Positions 16,701 to 26,056 of a stretch of 64,000 bases of DNA are shown here, in pieces. The stretch spans positions 1 through 64,000 of the forward strand of contig CANQDD010000015.1 in assembly GCA_947591315.1 (NCBI GenBank). The letters run 5' to 3'. Both the position numbers and the translations under genes were made by a program. The notes beneath the pieces were generated by a model, which was not told where the DNA came from, did no database searches, and saw nothing but the letters and a program-made list of their open reading frames with translations. This stretch comes from an uncultured Clostridia bacterium (lineage in GTDB: Bacteria > Bacillota > Clostridia > UBA1381). The stretch's first letter is position 1. Each line of letters opens with the position of its first letter.

Positions 16701-19086
16701 TGCGTCTCCAACAGTGGCGCAGAGCCGTTCAAAAGCCGGTTCGGGAAGCAAAACCGGCGCGAACGGCTGGGACAGCACCGATCAGCCGTACAGCAATACT
16801 ATGGGCTACAACAAGACATGCGAAATACTGATTGACGGCGCGGGCAGCGTAAGCGTGTCGTTTACGGGCGGTATGGCTGACACGACCGCGACGGGTACGC
16901 TCACATCGCCGATAAGTATAAAATCGATCGAGGCGACCGGAGATTACGCTGTGTCGGCGGGCAGAGTTGCGTCCTACGACAACTTTGACGGCGACGTTAT
17001 AACGTACGGCACGGATTTTGCGGAGCCGGATACTCCTCCCGCGCCGCCGGAGCAGCCGGAGATTCCCGAGGACGGCACGCTTATAAGCCTTGACTTCGAC
17101 AACGGCGATTTGACGAGCGGCTCACCCTACGGCAAGGCGGAGGCTGCCGGAACAGCTAAGTTTGCGACGGTTGATGATAAAAAGGTGCTGCAGCTTGACA
17201 ACACCAGCGGCACCGTAATAAATCTTACCGACGCGAACGGCAACGGACTTTTAGCCGGACAGGAGGAAATTACGATTTCGTTCAAGGTTAAACCGACGAC
17301 CGATGCAACATCGTGGTGGTTCTATTCCGCGCCGAACGATAACGCGCAGACATATCAGCAGGAGCATTACTTAGGCGCGATGAGCAACACCGCGCTGCAT
17401 ATAGAGCGTTATAACAACAGCGGCTCACGCTCGACTGCAAACGACGGCGCGATTACGGTAAACGACTGGAACGATGTTATTATCTCGTTCGCGGAAAATA
17501 AAACCGACCTATACATAAACGGCGCTCTTGCAAGCAGCGTCGCGTCGAGCGCTAAGCTTACCGATATTCTCGGCACAAATCCGGTCGCGTACATAGGACG
17601 CGCAAACTGGAATACAGGTGAATTTGCAACGGGTTATATCGACGATTTCAAAATCGTTACGGGCGCGCTCAAATCCGCGCTCGACGGTATTGATTTGGGC
17701 GACTTGTCGGCGGTCAAGAATAATCTCACGCTGACGACCGATAACGGTATTACGTGGGAAAGCTCCGATCCAGATGTAATATCAACCGAGGGCGTTGTGA
17801 CGCGCCCGATTGACACGACCGATGTAACGCTCACGGCGAAAGTTACCGAGAACGGTATTCCGTTTACGAGGAGCTTTACAGCCACGGTAATAGGACTTGC
17901 GGCGTCGGCTGAAACATTCACCGCTTACGCGGAGGGTACTACAATTAAGTACACGAGTGAGTACGGCGAGGACGACACATTCGATCTGGAGGTTACACTG
18001 ACCGGCGAGGACGGCGCGCAAATAGGCGAGTCAAAGACAACCGCGACCGGAGAGTTTACCGACCTTACGAAGGATAAGACATATAAGGTAAACTATATCT
18101 TAAAAGACAAAACATCTAATGAAGAAAAAAAGAAGGTTACAAAGACTGTAGCAGTCAAGGATGAGCCGGAAATGGCGGCGTATCTGTTCGCGCATTTTGT
18201 GGGCACACAGGAGGACGCAACTAAGGAGCAGATGTATTTCTCCGTATCACAAGACGGTACGACATGGAAAACTCTTAACGGCGGTAAGCCTGTGCTTACG
18301 AGCAATGTGGGAACAAAGGGCGTGCGCGATCCATACATACTGCGCGGCGAGGACGGCAATTTCTATATTATCGCGACGGATCTGAGCATTTTCTATAACG
18401 GAAATAACTGGACAAACGCGGCGCAGAAGGGTTCAAAGAACATAGTCGTATGGAAAAGCGACGACCTTGTAAACTGGAGCAATGCAAGCCTTGTAGAGGT
18501 CGGCAGCAGTAACGCGGGCTGCGTTTGGGCGCCGGAGGCGGTGTACGACCGTGAAGAAGGAAAGTACATGGTGTTCTGGGCGTCGGTTATAAGCGACGAT
18601 AACTTTGCGAAATACAGGATTTTCAGGTCGTACACGAGCGATTTTGAAAACTTCTCCGATCCGGAAACCTATATCGAGGAGCCGAACGCCGTGATAGACA
18701 CGACGATTGTCGAGGAAAAGGGCGTGTATTACAGGTTTACAAAGAACGAGGCAAAGTCCTCGATAACAATGCAGAAATGTACTTCGCTCAACGGAAACTG
18801 GAAAGACGTTGAAACGTACACGATAAATAACGTCGCGGGCGACACCGTGACGGGTTACGAGGGACCGACTATCTACAAGGATAACGGCTCCGACAGTTGG
18901 ACGCTGCTCCTTGACTACTTCTCAAAGAGCCAGGGCTACAAGCCGTTTGTGACAAACGACTTGTCAAAGGGTGCGTTCACGTCGGGCAGCGATTTCACGT
19001 TTGACGCGACGTACCGCCACGGCACGGTTATGCCGATAACGCAGGCGGAATATAACGCGCTTATAGCGGGATATCCAAATTCATAA
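13789..19086 (+). CDS. Secreted multimodular GH30-GH43 arabinogalactan-type hydrolase
   Basis: 1765 residues; residue numbers below count from an in-frame ATG at 13783, which lies too close to AAAGGAG (13775-13781). Signal peptide 1-36. A GH30 barrel and side sheet span about 40-545: acid/base Glu251 in 'SPMNEPS', nucleophile Glu356 in 'LWMSEVDGG', with 'SPPWFM' and 'ASAWVMWD' as in endo-beta-1,6-galactanases of this family. Next are an Ig-like domain (about 555-625), an F5/8C-like carbohydrate-binding domain (630-770), a beta-jellyroll region (870-1085), a Pro linker (TPPAPPEQPEIPE), a LamG-like domain (about 1100-1280), Ig-like repeats (1280-1460) and a C-terminal GH43 five-bladed propeller (about 1465-1765). 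In the propeller, base Asp is in 'GVRDPYI', pKa-modulating Asp in 'AVIDTTIV' and acid Glu in 'TGYEGPTI'. One chain could strip arabinose or galactose side units and cut the 1,6-galactan. No wall anchor is seen; substrate inferred. Confidence 0.85.
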   Translation: MRHNKFICAVTTLAMTLGVCQAVMPSPASTVSAAGAATVVRLDPSEASPFNDGKFEGWGTSMGWWGNRIGYNDTMAQQAAEDLYSEDGLGLDIVRYNVGGGDNPTHNHINRSDSKLPCFAVPQYEGDSYEASGDNSKVTNLKTDENGDVIYDWDWNADKNQVNVLKKIKEQNSEVHIEGYTNSPPWFMTETQCSSGGEVLETSSDGSKVTKAAENLSPDNYDVFAKFLAEVTKHMDEEDLHFDSYSPMNEPSTQTAYWFEKSGKQEGNLVAPGEHQSGLIKAVKDAFTAAGITNTLIAGPDETDLGYTISSVNALTADAKTALDRIDTHTYGGSNRAGVKQTAIDAGKNLWMSEVDGGWNGFGLADRIIADLNGMQASAWVMWDIIDSHKDSTKFEYPAGSGTHPEANTSLNVTGSLWGVGMGNHDTEEIEWANKYYAYGQFTKYINPGDTLIASSNSTLAAYNKETGDIKVVVNNSGSSDIPYEIDLSAFKTVGNTVKEIRSNNLTGASAEHWKEITDEASLDGKKLTTTAKAGTITTYVISGAEGFDDKYAIIKGGGSEINVNASVQLTLDTNIDGDAAWSVSDVTLADITSDGKTAVVKAKAAGSITVYAEVGGYKVEKSFLIPSYKLSGTPSWGSDSSAPKDSDDYRKAADGDPATYFDGTKNGYVMYDYGSPYKISAVKMAARSGNGMPERTVGGTVQASFDAINWIDLYTIKTAIPAGEYTTVTADKFTNANAYRYYRYTNPTDMTNIAEFLIEGEYSSEGFAQVIDKYSVSDSKLSYSYTLPENLRENDAYFASYDKNGRLTYVSKNAPSGEADGDFTDNTCKLLVWEKDSVKPMDMFEHIDTAEVKDIAEFTDDFEDSTGNIFGGTAGALSDGKVIYASGLERFGNVFVPVKTTAKSELDEAITLGKNQLFRLTFNMFAGWEGSGMDNTFAIKDAEGNEIVALYLTGGGYNVNQIRIGGQNVLASPTVAQSRSKAGSGSKTGANGWDSTDQPYSNTMGYNKTCEILIDGAGSVSVSFTGGMADTTATGTLTSPISIKSIEATGDYAVSAGRVASYDNFDGDVITYGTDFAEPDTPPAPPEQPEIPEDGTLISLDFDNGDLTSGSPYGKAEAAGTAKFATVDDKKVLQLDNTSGTVINLTDANGNGLLAGQEEITISFKVKPTTDATSWWFYSAPNDNAQTYQQEHYLGAMSNTALHIERYNNSGSRSTANDGAITVNDWNDVIISFAENKTDLYINGALASSVASSAKLTDILGTNPVAYIGRANWNTGEFATGYIDDFKIVTGALKSALDGIDLGDLSAVKNNLTLTTDNGITWESSDPDVISTEGVVTRPIDTTDVTLTAKVTENGIPFTRSFTATVIGLAASAETFTAYAEGTTIKYTSEYGEDDTFDLEVTLTGEDGAQIGESKTTATGEFTDLTKDKTYKVNYILKDKTSNEEKKKVTKTVAVKDEPEMAAYLFAHFVGTQEDATKEQMYFSVSQDGTTWKTLNGGKPVLTSNVGTKGVRDPYILRGEDGNFYIIATDLSIFYNGNNWTNAAQKGSKNIVVWKSDDLVNWSNASLVEVGSSNAGCVWAPEAVYDREEGKYMVFWASVISDDNFAKYRIFRSYTSDFENFSDPETYIEEPNAVIDTTIVEEKGVYYRFTKNEAKSSITMQKCTSLNGNWKDVETYTINNVAGDTVTGYEGPTIYKDNGSDSWTLLLDYFSKSQGYKPFVTNDLSKGAFTSGSDFTFDATYRHGTVMPITQAEYNALIAGYPNS

Positions 19087-19093
19087 AAAATCA

Positions 19094-19122
19094 TTGACAA
19101 ACAGATAAAAATAGTGTATTAT
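19094..19122 (+). promoter_or_regulatory. tRNA-Ala promoter
   Basis: TTGACA (19094-19099), 17-base spacer, TATTAT (19117-19122), 30 bases before the mature tRNA. The leader contains the palindrome GTCCGTCGGACGGAC. Confidence 0.8.
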
Positions 19123-19151
19123 ATATATGTTCGTCCGTCGGACGGACATAC

Positions 19152-19227
19152 GGGGGTGTAGCTCAGCTGGGAGAGCGCTTGCTTCGCATGTAAGAGGTCA
19201 GGGGTTCGATTCCCCTCATCTCCACCA
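19152..19227 (+). tRNA. tRNA-Ala (anticodon CGC)
   Basis: 76 nt with encoded CCA. The acceptor GGGGGTG pairs with CATCTCC and includes the G3-U70 wobble that identifies alanine tRNAs. D stem GCTC/GAGC; anticodon stem CTTGC/GTAAG with loop TTCGCAT (anticodon CGC, reading GCG); T arm AGGGG-TTCGATT-CCCCT. Its last 19 nt plus the downstream terminator are duplicated at 4970-5044. Confidence 0.95.
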
Positions 19228-19251
19228 CGTCGCACCGTGCGGCAGTTTTAC

Positions 19252-19283
19252 GAATCCTTTGCTTCGGCAAAGGATTCTTTTTT
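19252..19283 (+). terminator. tRNA terminator
   Basis: GAATCCTTTGC-TTCG-GCAAAGGATTC then six T. Confidence 0.9.
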
Positions 19284-19297
19284 ATGCCACGCACATC

Positions 19298-19420
19298 GTT
19301 AGCCTCTCCTTGAGGAGAGGTGGCATCGCGAAGCGATGACGGAGAGGTGGCAATGGAATTTTTAGAACCACCTCTCAGTCGCCTTCGGCGACAGCTCCCC
19401 TCAAGGGGAGCCTTTCGTAA
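19298..19420. repeat. Palindromic repeat family A, inverted copy
   Basis: About 120 bp bounded by GCCTCTCCTTGAGGAGAGG and its counterpart CTCCCCTCAAGGGGAG, with inner hairpins (ATCGCGAAGCGAT and TCGCCTTCGGCGA). It is the reverse complement of the copies at 27842-27959 and 48425-48543. A GTAGGGGCGAACC/GTTCGCCC unit follows at 19434-19457. Non-coding. Confidence 0.8.
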
Positions 19421-19476
19421 CATCTGCCACCCCGTAGGGGCGAACCGTGTTCGCCCGTAACGTAAGACAGCGCATC

Positions 19477-20220
19477 TTAATTCAAACCGTTTGCGTCACG
19501 TATTGTCTGTAAATCTGCATCTGTTGGCTCCTGAGCATACATTGGTACCCACCAACCTAAAGCCTCCATCCATATCCAATTCTTATCCTCGGACAACCGG
19601 TAATTAAATGTACCCTCTGTTGTCGGTTCTGAAGTCATAGCTATCCATTCTGAACCCCAATGACCTTCTCCTGTCAATTTATTGACATAATAACGTGCAT
19701 TTACAACAGATTTACCCGTTGAGTCCTTAAAGTCTGTCAAACCTGAAAACACCCTATCTGTTTGAACCCTTCTATTACCGCCTGTCGGGGTTTCCAAACC
19801 GAGATCCGGCGCAACACCCTGACCTTCACCGAGCACGCCGTGCGGTCCTTTTTTCAGCACTACCTCTGTGCCGTCCGCTTTTATAACGGTGTCGCCCTCT
19901 CTTGCGAATCTTCTCTGCGACACCTCGCCCTCGTGGATTGTGATAGGCTCGTCGTCGTTTGCCGGTTCGGGCGGTGCTGCTTGCGTACTTATGGTAATCG
20001 TATTATTCACAAAACCTACCGTAAAACCGCCCACCGCGTCAGCCACATCGCGGAGCTTGAAATATGTGCTGTCGTTGATATTATAGCCCTCGATTGACTT
20101 AGCAGCGCCGTCAACCCTGATTGGGAACGGGTTCGCCGTTACTGCGTACTCAACCGCAAAACCCGTCAGCGCGGAGCAGATAACACCGCCTATGATAAAA
20201 CCTAAAACAAATTTCTTCAT
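19477..20220 (-). CDS. Exported protein with copper-amine-oxidase-like stalk domain
   Basis: 247 residues. Signal or anchor segment at 1-23 (MKKFVLGFIIGGVICSALTG). A stalk-like unit at about 30-80 ('FPIRVDGAAKSIEGYNI', 'YFKLRDVADAVGGF', 'NNTITI') resembles one copper-amine-oxidase N-terminal repeat. Then a Pro/Glu-rich linker and about 130 residues with no recognised fold, rich in Trp near the end ('NWIWMEALGWWVPMY'). Probably surface-exposed. Transcribed alone, leftward, ending in repeat-rich sequence. Function unknown. Confidence 0.6.
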   Translation of the reverse strand: MKKFVLGFIIGGVICSALTGFAVEYAVTANPFPIRVDGAAKSIEGYNINDSTYFKLRDVADAVGGFTVGFVNNTITISTQAAPPEPANDDEPITIHEGEVSQRRFAREGDTVIKADGTEVVLKKGPHGVLGEGQGVAPDLGLETPTGGNRRVQTDRVFSGLTDFKDSTGKSVVNARYYVNKLTGEGHWGSEWIAMTSEPTTEGTFNYRLSEDKNWIWMEALGWWVPMYAQEPTDADLQTIRDANGLN

Positions 20221-20299
20221 GAAAATTCCCCCTTACTGGGTATTATACATCACTCCGGAGGAAATTGCAAGGCGGCGGCAAACAATACATTACATAAAA

Positions 20300-20321
20300 A
20301 AACGACACTTCCGTGCCGTTT
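20300..20321 (-). terminator. guaB terminator
   Basis: Minus strand AAACGGCAC-GGAA-GTGTCGTTT then T residues, directly after the guaB stop at 20336. Confidence 0.7.
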
Positions 20322-20335
20322 TAATACCTTTGTAA

Positions 20336-21808
<1,473 letters not shown>

Positions 21809-22039
21809 TCATATGTATACATTTTGTGGATATTTTACTTATTATATCAGAATGTATCGGCATTTGCAAGACATTTTTTCGCAAATTACGGTATTTTAGA
21901 GATATATGTCCGTAAATAAATTTTAAATAAAATGATATAAATTTGACGATACCCCTTGTATATTTTTAATTTTTGTTGTAAAATATAGGTAACCGGGTTT
22001 TAAACTCACAAAAAACATATTATAGGAGGAATTTTTATT

Positions 22040-23077
22040 ATGGCAGTAAAAGTTGCTATTAACGGATTCGGACGTATCGGACGTCTTGCTTTCAGACAGA
22101 TGTTCGGCGCGGAGGGTTACGAGGTTGTCGCGATAAACGACCTTACAGAGCCCTCGATGCTCGCTAACCTTTTGAAGTACGACACGGCACAGGGCGGTTA
22201 TTGCGGAGTTATCGGCGCGAACCTTCACACGGTTGAGGCTGACAACGAGGCGCGCACGCTTACGGTTGACGGCAAGGTACTGAAGATTTACGAGGAAAAG
22301 AACGCGGCTGATCTCCCTTGGGGCGAGCTCGGCGTTGACGTTGTTCTCGAGTGCACCGGCTTCTATACGTCAAAGGCTAAGTCTCAGGCTCATATCGACG
22401 CGGGCGCAAAGAAGGTTGTAATTTCCGCACCTGCGGGCAACGACCTCCCGACGATCGTTTATTCGGTTAACGAGAACACGCTCACAAAGGACGACACGAT
22501 CATTTCGGCTGCTTCGTGCACAACGAACTGTCTTGCGCCGATGGCTAAGGCTCTTAACGACTACGCACCGATCCAGTCGGGTATCATGTCAACTATCCAC
22601 GCTTACACAGGCGACCAGATGATTCTTGACGGTCCGCACAGAAAGGGCGACATGAGAAGAGCGCGCGCGGGCGCGGCTAACATAGTTCCGAACTCAACGG
22701 GCGCTGCTAAGGCGATCGGTCTTGTTATCCCCGAGCTTAACGGCAAGCTCATCGGTTCGGCTCAGAGAGTTCCCGTTCCGACAGGCTCAACAACGATCCT
22801 TACGGCTGTTGTAAAGGGCGATGGCGTAACGGTTGACGGCATCAATGCGGCTATGAAGGCTGCTTCGTCAGAGTCATTCGGCTACAACACGGACCCGATC
22901 GTTTCATCGGACGTTATCGGCATGAGATACGGCTCGCTGTTCGACGCTACTCAGACAATGGTTATCGACCTCGGCAACGGTCTGTATGAGGTACAGGTTG
23001 TTTCGTGGTATGACAACGAGAATTCGTATACATCGCAGATGGTCAGAACAATTAAGTATTTCGCTGAATTGGGCTGA
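22040..23077 (+). CDS. gap: Glyceraldehyde-3-phosphate dehydrogenase, type I
   Basis: 345 residues. Oxidises glyceraldehyde-3-phosphate with NAD+ and phosphate in glycolysis. N-terminal Rossmann '[15 protein letters not shown]'; catalytic Cys in '[15 protein letters not shown]' (about residue 155), His in 'TIHAYTGDQ' (about 180), '[24 protein letters not shown]' phosphate loop, and the C-terminal '[20 protein letters not shown]'. ATAGGAGGA ribosome site. Codon use is strongly biased, as expected of a highly expressed gene. Monocistronic with a strong terminator; pgk is not adjacent. Confidence 0.98.
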   Translation: MAVKVAINGFGRIGRLAFRQMFGAEGYEVVAINDLTEPSMLANLLKYDTAQGGYCGVIGANLHTVEADNEARTLTVDGKVLKIYEEKNAADLPWGELGVDVVLECTGFYTSKAKSQAHIDAGAKKVVISAPAGNDLPTIVYSVNENTLTKDDTIISAASCTTNCLAPMAKALNDYAPIQSGIMSTIHAYTGDQMILDGPHRKGDMRRARAGAANIVPNSTGAAKAIGLVIPELNGKLIGSAQRVPVPTGSTTILTAVVKGDGVTVDGINAAMKAASSESFGYNTDPIVSSDVIGMRYGSLFDATQTMVIDLGNGLYEVQVVSWYDNENSYTSQMVRTIKYFAELG

Positions 23078-23119
23078 TACATCGGATGTGTCCTTAATCA
23101 AATCACATTCCTTTCGACA

Positions 23120-23146
23120 AAACGGCATGGCATACCATGCCGTTTT
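23120..23146 (+). terminator. gap terminator
   Basis: AAACGGCATGG and CCATGCCGTTT around a 4-base loop, then TTTTT. Confidence 0.9.
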
Positions 23147-23162
23147 TCTTTGCCCACAAAAG

Positions 23163-23307
23163 TAAGCCTTCCCCTTGAGGGGAAGGTGGCGCCGAAGGCG
23201 TCGGATGAGGTGTAGCCGCGCAGCGGCGTCATAGGGGCGACCCTTGCGGTCGCCCGCATCCCTGCAATCCATCACCCCCGCCGTAGGGGCGAACCGTGTT
23301 CGCCCGC
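23163..23307. repeat. Partial family A repeat and GTAGGGGCG units
   Basis: CCTTCCCCTTGAGGGGAAGG followed by GGCGCCGAAGGCGTC and GCCGCGCAGCGGC mini-palindromes, then GGGGCGACC/GGTCGCCC and, at 23283-23307, GTAGGGGCGAACC/GTTCGCCC. It fills the gap between gap and the DUF2264 gene. No gene is seen. Confidence 0.7.
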
Positions 23308-23376
23308 ACCTTTTTTCACAAATTTTATTTACAATTCCCCCGAAAGGTGGTACAATTACCGAGGGAGGAATGTACC

Positions 23377-25002
23377 GTGAACGACAAGCAATATTTCCAA
23401 AAACAGCTTTTAAATATAATAGAGCCGATAAAAAAATACTACCGCGGCGGCAAGGTCTTTTTCGCGCGCCACAGCGCGTGGTACGACGACGGCGCGGCTG
23501 AAACCGAGGCGTTCGCGCGTCCGCTGTGGGGGCTTGTGCCGTACCTTGCCGGCGGCGGAAAACACGACGAGCTTGTGCGCCTTTACCTCGACGGCATACG
23601 CGACGGCGCGGACAGGGAAAGCGGCACTTACTGGGGCGATGCCGGCGAGCGCGACCAGCGCTACGTCGAAATGGCTTCGATAGCCTACGCCATGCTTTTC
23701 ACGCCCGACAAACTCTGGCAGCCGCTCTCGGACAAAACGAAGGACGACCTCACCGCATGGCTCTGGCAGATAAACACGCATGACGTATGCGACAGCAACT
23801 GGCGCTTTTTCCGCGTGCTCGTGAATGTCGCGCTCAAAAAGGCCGGCAGGGAATACAGCGCGGAAAAGCTCAATGACGACCTCACCCGCCTCGACGAGTT
23901 TTACGTGTCCGACGGCTGGTACCGCGACGGCGTACACGGACAGGCGGACTACTATATAGCGTTCGCGTTCCACTTCTACGGACTGATATACGCCGCGGTA
24001 ATGGACAGGGACGATCCCGACCGCGCAAAGCTCTACCGCAGCCGCGCGGAAATGTTCGCGAAAACGTTTATATACTGGTTTGACGACGACGGCGAAGCGC
24101 TCCCTTACGGACGCTCTTTAACCTACCGCTTCGCGCAGTGCGCATTCTGGAGCGCGTGCGTGATTGCGGACGTGAGACCGTTCCCCATAGAAGTTATGAA
24201 GGGCATAATCGAGCGCAACCTCAGCAAGTGGCTTGGCAAAAGCATATTCGACTGCGCCGGAATACTCACCGTCGGCTACGACTACCCGAACCTCAACATG
24301 GCGGAACACTACAACGCCCACGGCTCGCCCTACTGGGGGCTTAAAGCGTACGCGTTCCTGATGCTGCCGGACGACCACGAGTTCTGGACGTGCGAAAGCG
24401 CGCCGATGCCGAAGCTCGACGAAAAAATACTCATAAAACCCGCCGACATGCTCATATCGCGCCGCAGAGGTAAAACGGTCGCGTACCCGACGGGCGACAA
24501 CGAATATTTCGACTGCGGACAGACGATACCGAAGTACCTCAAATTCGCGTACAGCGCGCATTTCGGCTTTAACGTTATGCTCAGCCCCGTAAACCTCGCC
24601 GAAGCCGCGCCCGACAACATGCTCGTGTTCGACGTAGACGGACTTATACTTTTCCGCCGACACTTTATATCGGCGAGCGTGACGGAGGAAAACGTAACGA
24701 TAAAATGGTCGCCGTTCAAGGGCATAGACGTTGTTACCGTGGTAACGCCCACGAACGAGGGACACACAAGGGAGCATGAAATAACGTCGGAGTACGACTG
24801 CGACGCATACGACGCGGGCTTTGCCGTAACGGACGAGGGACAGTGCGCCGTATACGGCGAAGGCGGCGAAAACGTCATAATACCCGCTTCGCCGAACACA
24901 AATCTGCGTTACAGGAAAACCGTTATACCGGCGGTAAAATATCACATACCGAAGGGCGTAACGAAAATAAAAACTGTTATTAAAGACGGATTGGACGGAT
25001 AA
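23377..25002 (+). CDS. DUF2264-domain protein (alpha/alpha-barrel, glycan-related candidate)
   Basis: 541 residues from GTG at 23377, chosen for GAGGGAGG 7 bases upstream. No signal peptide, so cytoplasmic. N-terminal two thirds (about 1-380) is helical with repeating Trp/Tyr/Asp motifs ('TYWGDAGERDQRYVEMASIAYA', 'SNWRFFRVLVN', 'DGWYRDGVHGQADYYIAFAFHFYG', 'MAEHYNAHGSPYWGLKAYAFL'), the DUF2264 pattern related to (alpha/alpha)6-barrel glycan enzymes; a beta-rich tail follows. Precise substrate unknown. It starts a run of short or overlapping genes (DUF4250, CYTH, TM, PP2C), suggesting one transcript. Confidence 0.7.
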   Translation: MNDKQYFQKQLLNIIEPIKKYYRGGKVFFARHSAWYDDGAAETEAFARPLWGLVPYLAGGGKHDELVRLYLDGIRDGADRESGTYWGDAGERDQRYVEMASIAYAMLFTPDKLWQPLSDKTKDDLTAWLWQINTHDVCDSNWRFFRVLVNVALKKAGREYSAEKLNDDLTRLDEFYVSDGWYRDGVHGQADYYIAFAFHFYGLIYAAVMDRDDPDRAKLYRSRAEMFAKTFIYWFDDDGEALPYGRSLTYRFAQCAFWSACVIADVRPFPIEVMKGIIERNLSKWLGKSIFDCAGILTVGYDYPNLNMAEHYNAHGSPYWGLKAYAFLMLPDDHEFWTCESAPMPKLDEKILIKPADMLISRRRGKTVAYPTGDNEYFDCGQTIPKYLKFAYSAHFGFNVMLSPVNLAEAAPDNMLVFDVDGLILFRRHFISASVTEENVTIKWSPFKGIDVVTVVTPTNEGHTREHEITSEYDCDAYDAGFAVTDEGQCAVYGEGGENVIIPASPNTNLRYRKTVIPAVKYHIPKGVTKIKTVIKDGLDG

Positions 25003-25005
25003 ACT

Positions 25006-25182
25006 ATGAACATACCGCAGGATCCCGCGATACTTTTAAGCTTTGTGAACACAAAGCTGCGCGATTTTTACCAGTCATTTGACGAGATGTGCCGCGACAT
25101 GGAAACGGACGGCGCGGAGATAGAGAGAAAACTTGCCGAAATCGGCTATACATATAAGAAAGAGAGAAATCAGTTCGTATGA
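25006..25182 (+). CDS. DUF4250 small protein
   Basis: 58 residues, MNIPQDPAILLSFVNTKLRD then a charged helix, ending KKERNQFV. This matches the small DUF4250 family of clostridia in length and in the 'DP-ILLSFVNTKLRDFY' start. Function unknown. It starts 3 bases after the DUF2264 stop and its TGA overlaps the ATG of the CYTH gene (ATGA), so expression should be coupled. Confidence 0.8.
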   Translation: MNIPQDPAILLSFVNTKLRDFYQSFDEMCRDMETDGAEIERKLAEIGYTYKKERNQFV

Positions 25183-25739
25183 AGGAAACAGAATTAAAGA
25201 GCATAATAGACTTCGACACCTACACGAAGGTAAAACGCGCCTTTAACTGGGAAAAGGTGTTCGTGCAGGAGAACCATTACTACACCGACCGCGGCGGCAT
25301 ACTGCGCAAGAACCACATCATGGTACGTATCCGCGTAACGGACGACACAGCGAAAATACAGGTAAAGCGGCACACAAACAGCGACAGTCCGCTCCAGATA
25401 TGCGAGGAAACGGAATTTGACGCTGACGGCGTAAGCGAAACAATAGACGCGCAAACGGCGAAAAAGATAACGGGCATGGATGTCGGCGGGCTGTACCGCA
25501 TGGGTTCATGCGTGACGAAGCGGCGCGTCCTGAAGCGCGGCGACACGGAGCTTTGCCTCGACAAAACGACATATTTCGACACGACCGACTACGAGGTCGA
25601 GCTTGAATACGTCGAGAAAATGAGCGCCGACCTGCTCATAAAGCTGATACCGCTCGGCGTGGCGTTCAACCAAAAAAGCGTCGGCAAATTCTCGCGCTTT
25701 CTCGATGAGTACAAGAAACGCGCCGGAGGCGAGGTATAA
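25179..25739 (+). CDS. CYTH-domain (triphosphate tunnel metalloenzyme) protein
   Basis: 186 residues. The N-terminal 'ETELKSI' fits the ExExK metal/triphosphate motif. Tunnel strands carry alternating charged residues: 'MVRIRVTDD', 'AKIQVKRH', 'CEETEFDAD', 'KRRVLKRGDTELCLDKTTYF', 'YEVELEYVE', and 'KSVGKFSRFLDEY' at the end. The family hydrolyses inorganic triphosphate or thiamine triphosphate, or makes cAMP. Overlaps both neighbours by 4 and 1 bases. Substrate cannot be told. Confidence 0.85.
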   Translation: MKETELKSIIDFDTYTKVKRAFNWEKVFVQENHYYTDRGGILRKNHIMVRIRVTDDTAKIQVKRHTNSDSPLQICEETEFDADGVSETIDAQTAKKITGMDVGGLYRMGSCVTKRRVLKRGDTELCLDKTTYFDTTDYEVELEYVEKMSADLLIKLIPLGVAFNQKSVGKFSRFLDEYKKRAGGEV

Positions 25740-26056
25740 TGGATTACAAGCGTTTAAAGGAACAGAAACAAGCAGCGAAAAAGGAGAGCGCGGCGCGCAT
25801 AATCATAGCGGTAATGGCGTGCATAATCGCCGTTCTGACCGTTGCCGTCATCGTTTTGTTTATATCCGTACACAGGACGAAAGCTATGTATGAAGAGGCG
25901 CTTCAAGACCGCGCCGAAATGCAGGAGGAAATAAACGCTCTCACGCACGGCAAAACGGACGTGAGCGGAAATTACGGCGCAAAAAGCGATGAAACAGATA
26001 TACCGTTTGTGACGGAAGGCGGGGAGGAAATAGATGAGAGCGGCGGCGATAACTAA
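25739..26056 (+). CDS. Small single-pass membrane protein
   Basis: 105 residues: charged N-terminus (about 1-20), one TM segment (about 21-45, 'IIIAVMACIIAVLTVAVIVLFISV'), then a short coiled-coil-like stretch ('MYEEALQDRAEMQEEINALTHG') and an acidic Gly-rich tail. The ATG shares a base with the CYTH stop and the last 23 bases overlap the PP2C gene, so it belongs to the operon. It may be a membrane partner for the phosphatase. No family recognised. Confidence 0.6.
   Translation: MDYKRLKEQKQAAKKESAARIIIAVMACIIAVLTVAVIVLFISVHRTKAMYEEALQDRAEMQEEINALTHGKTDVSGNYGAKSDETDIPFVTEGGEEIDESGGDN

Noticed and set aside
5045-19208. A 14-kb genomic island bounded by the 75-bp direct repeat
   Set aside because: The full tRNA is on the right and points away, so excision between the repeats would destroy it. 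Genes inside have ordinary host composition and no integrase.
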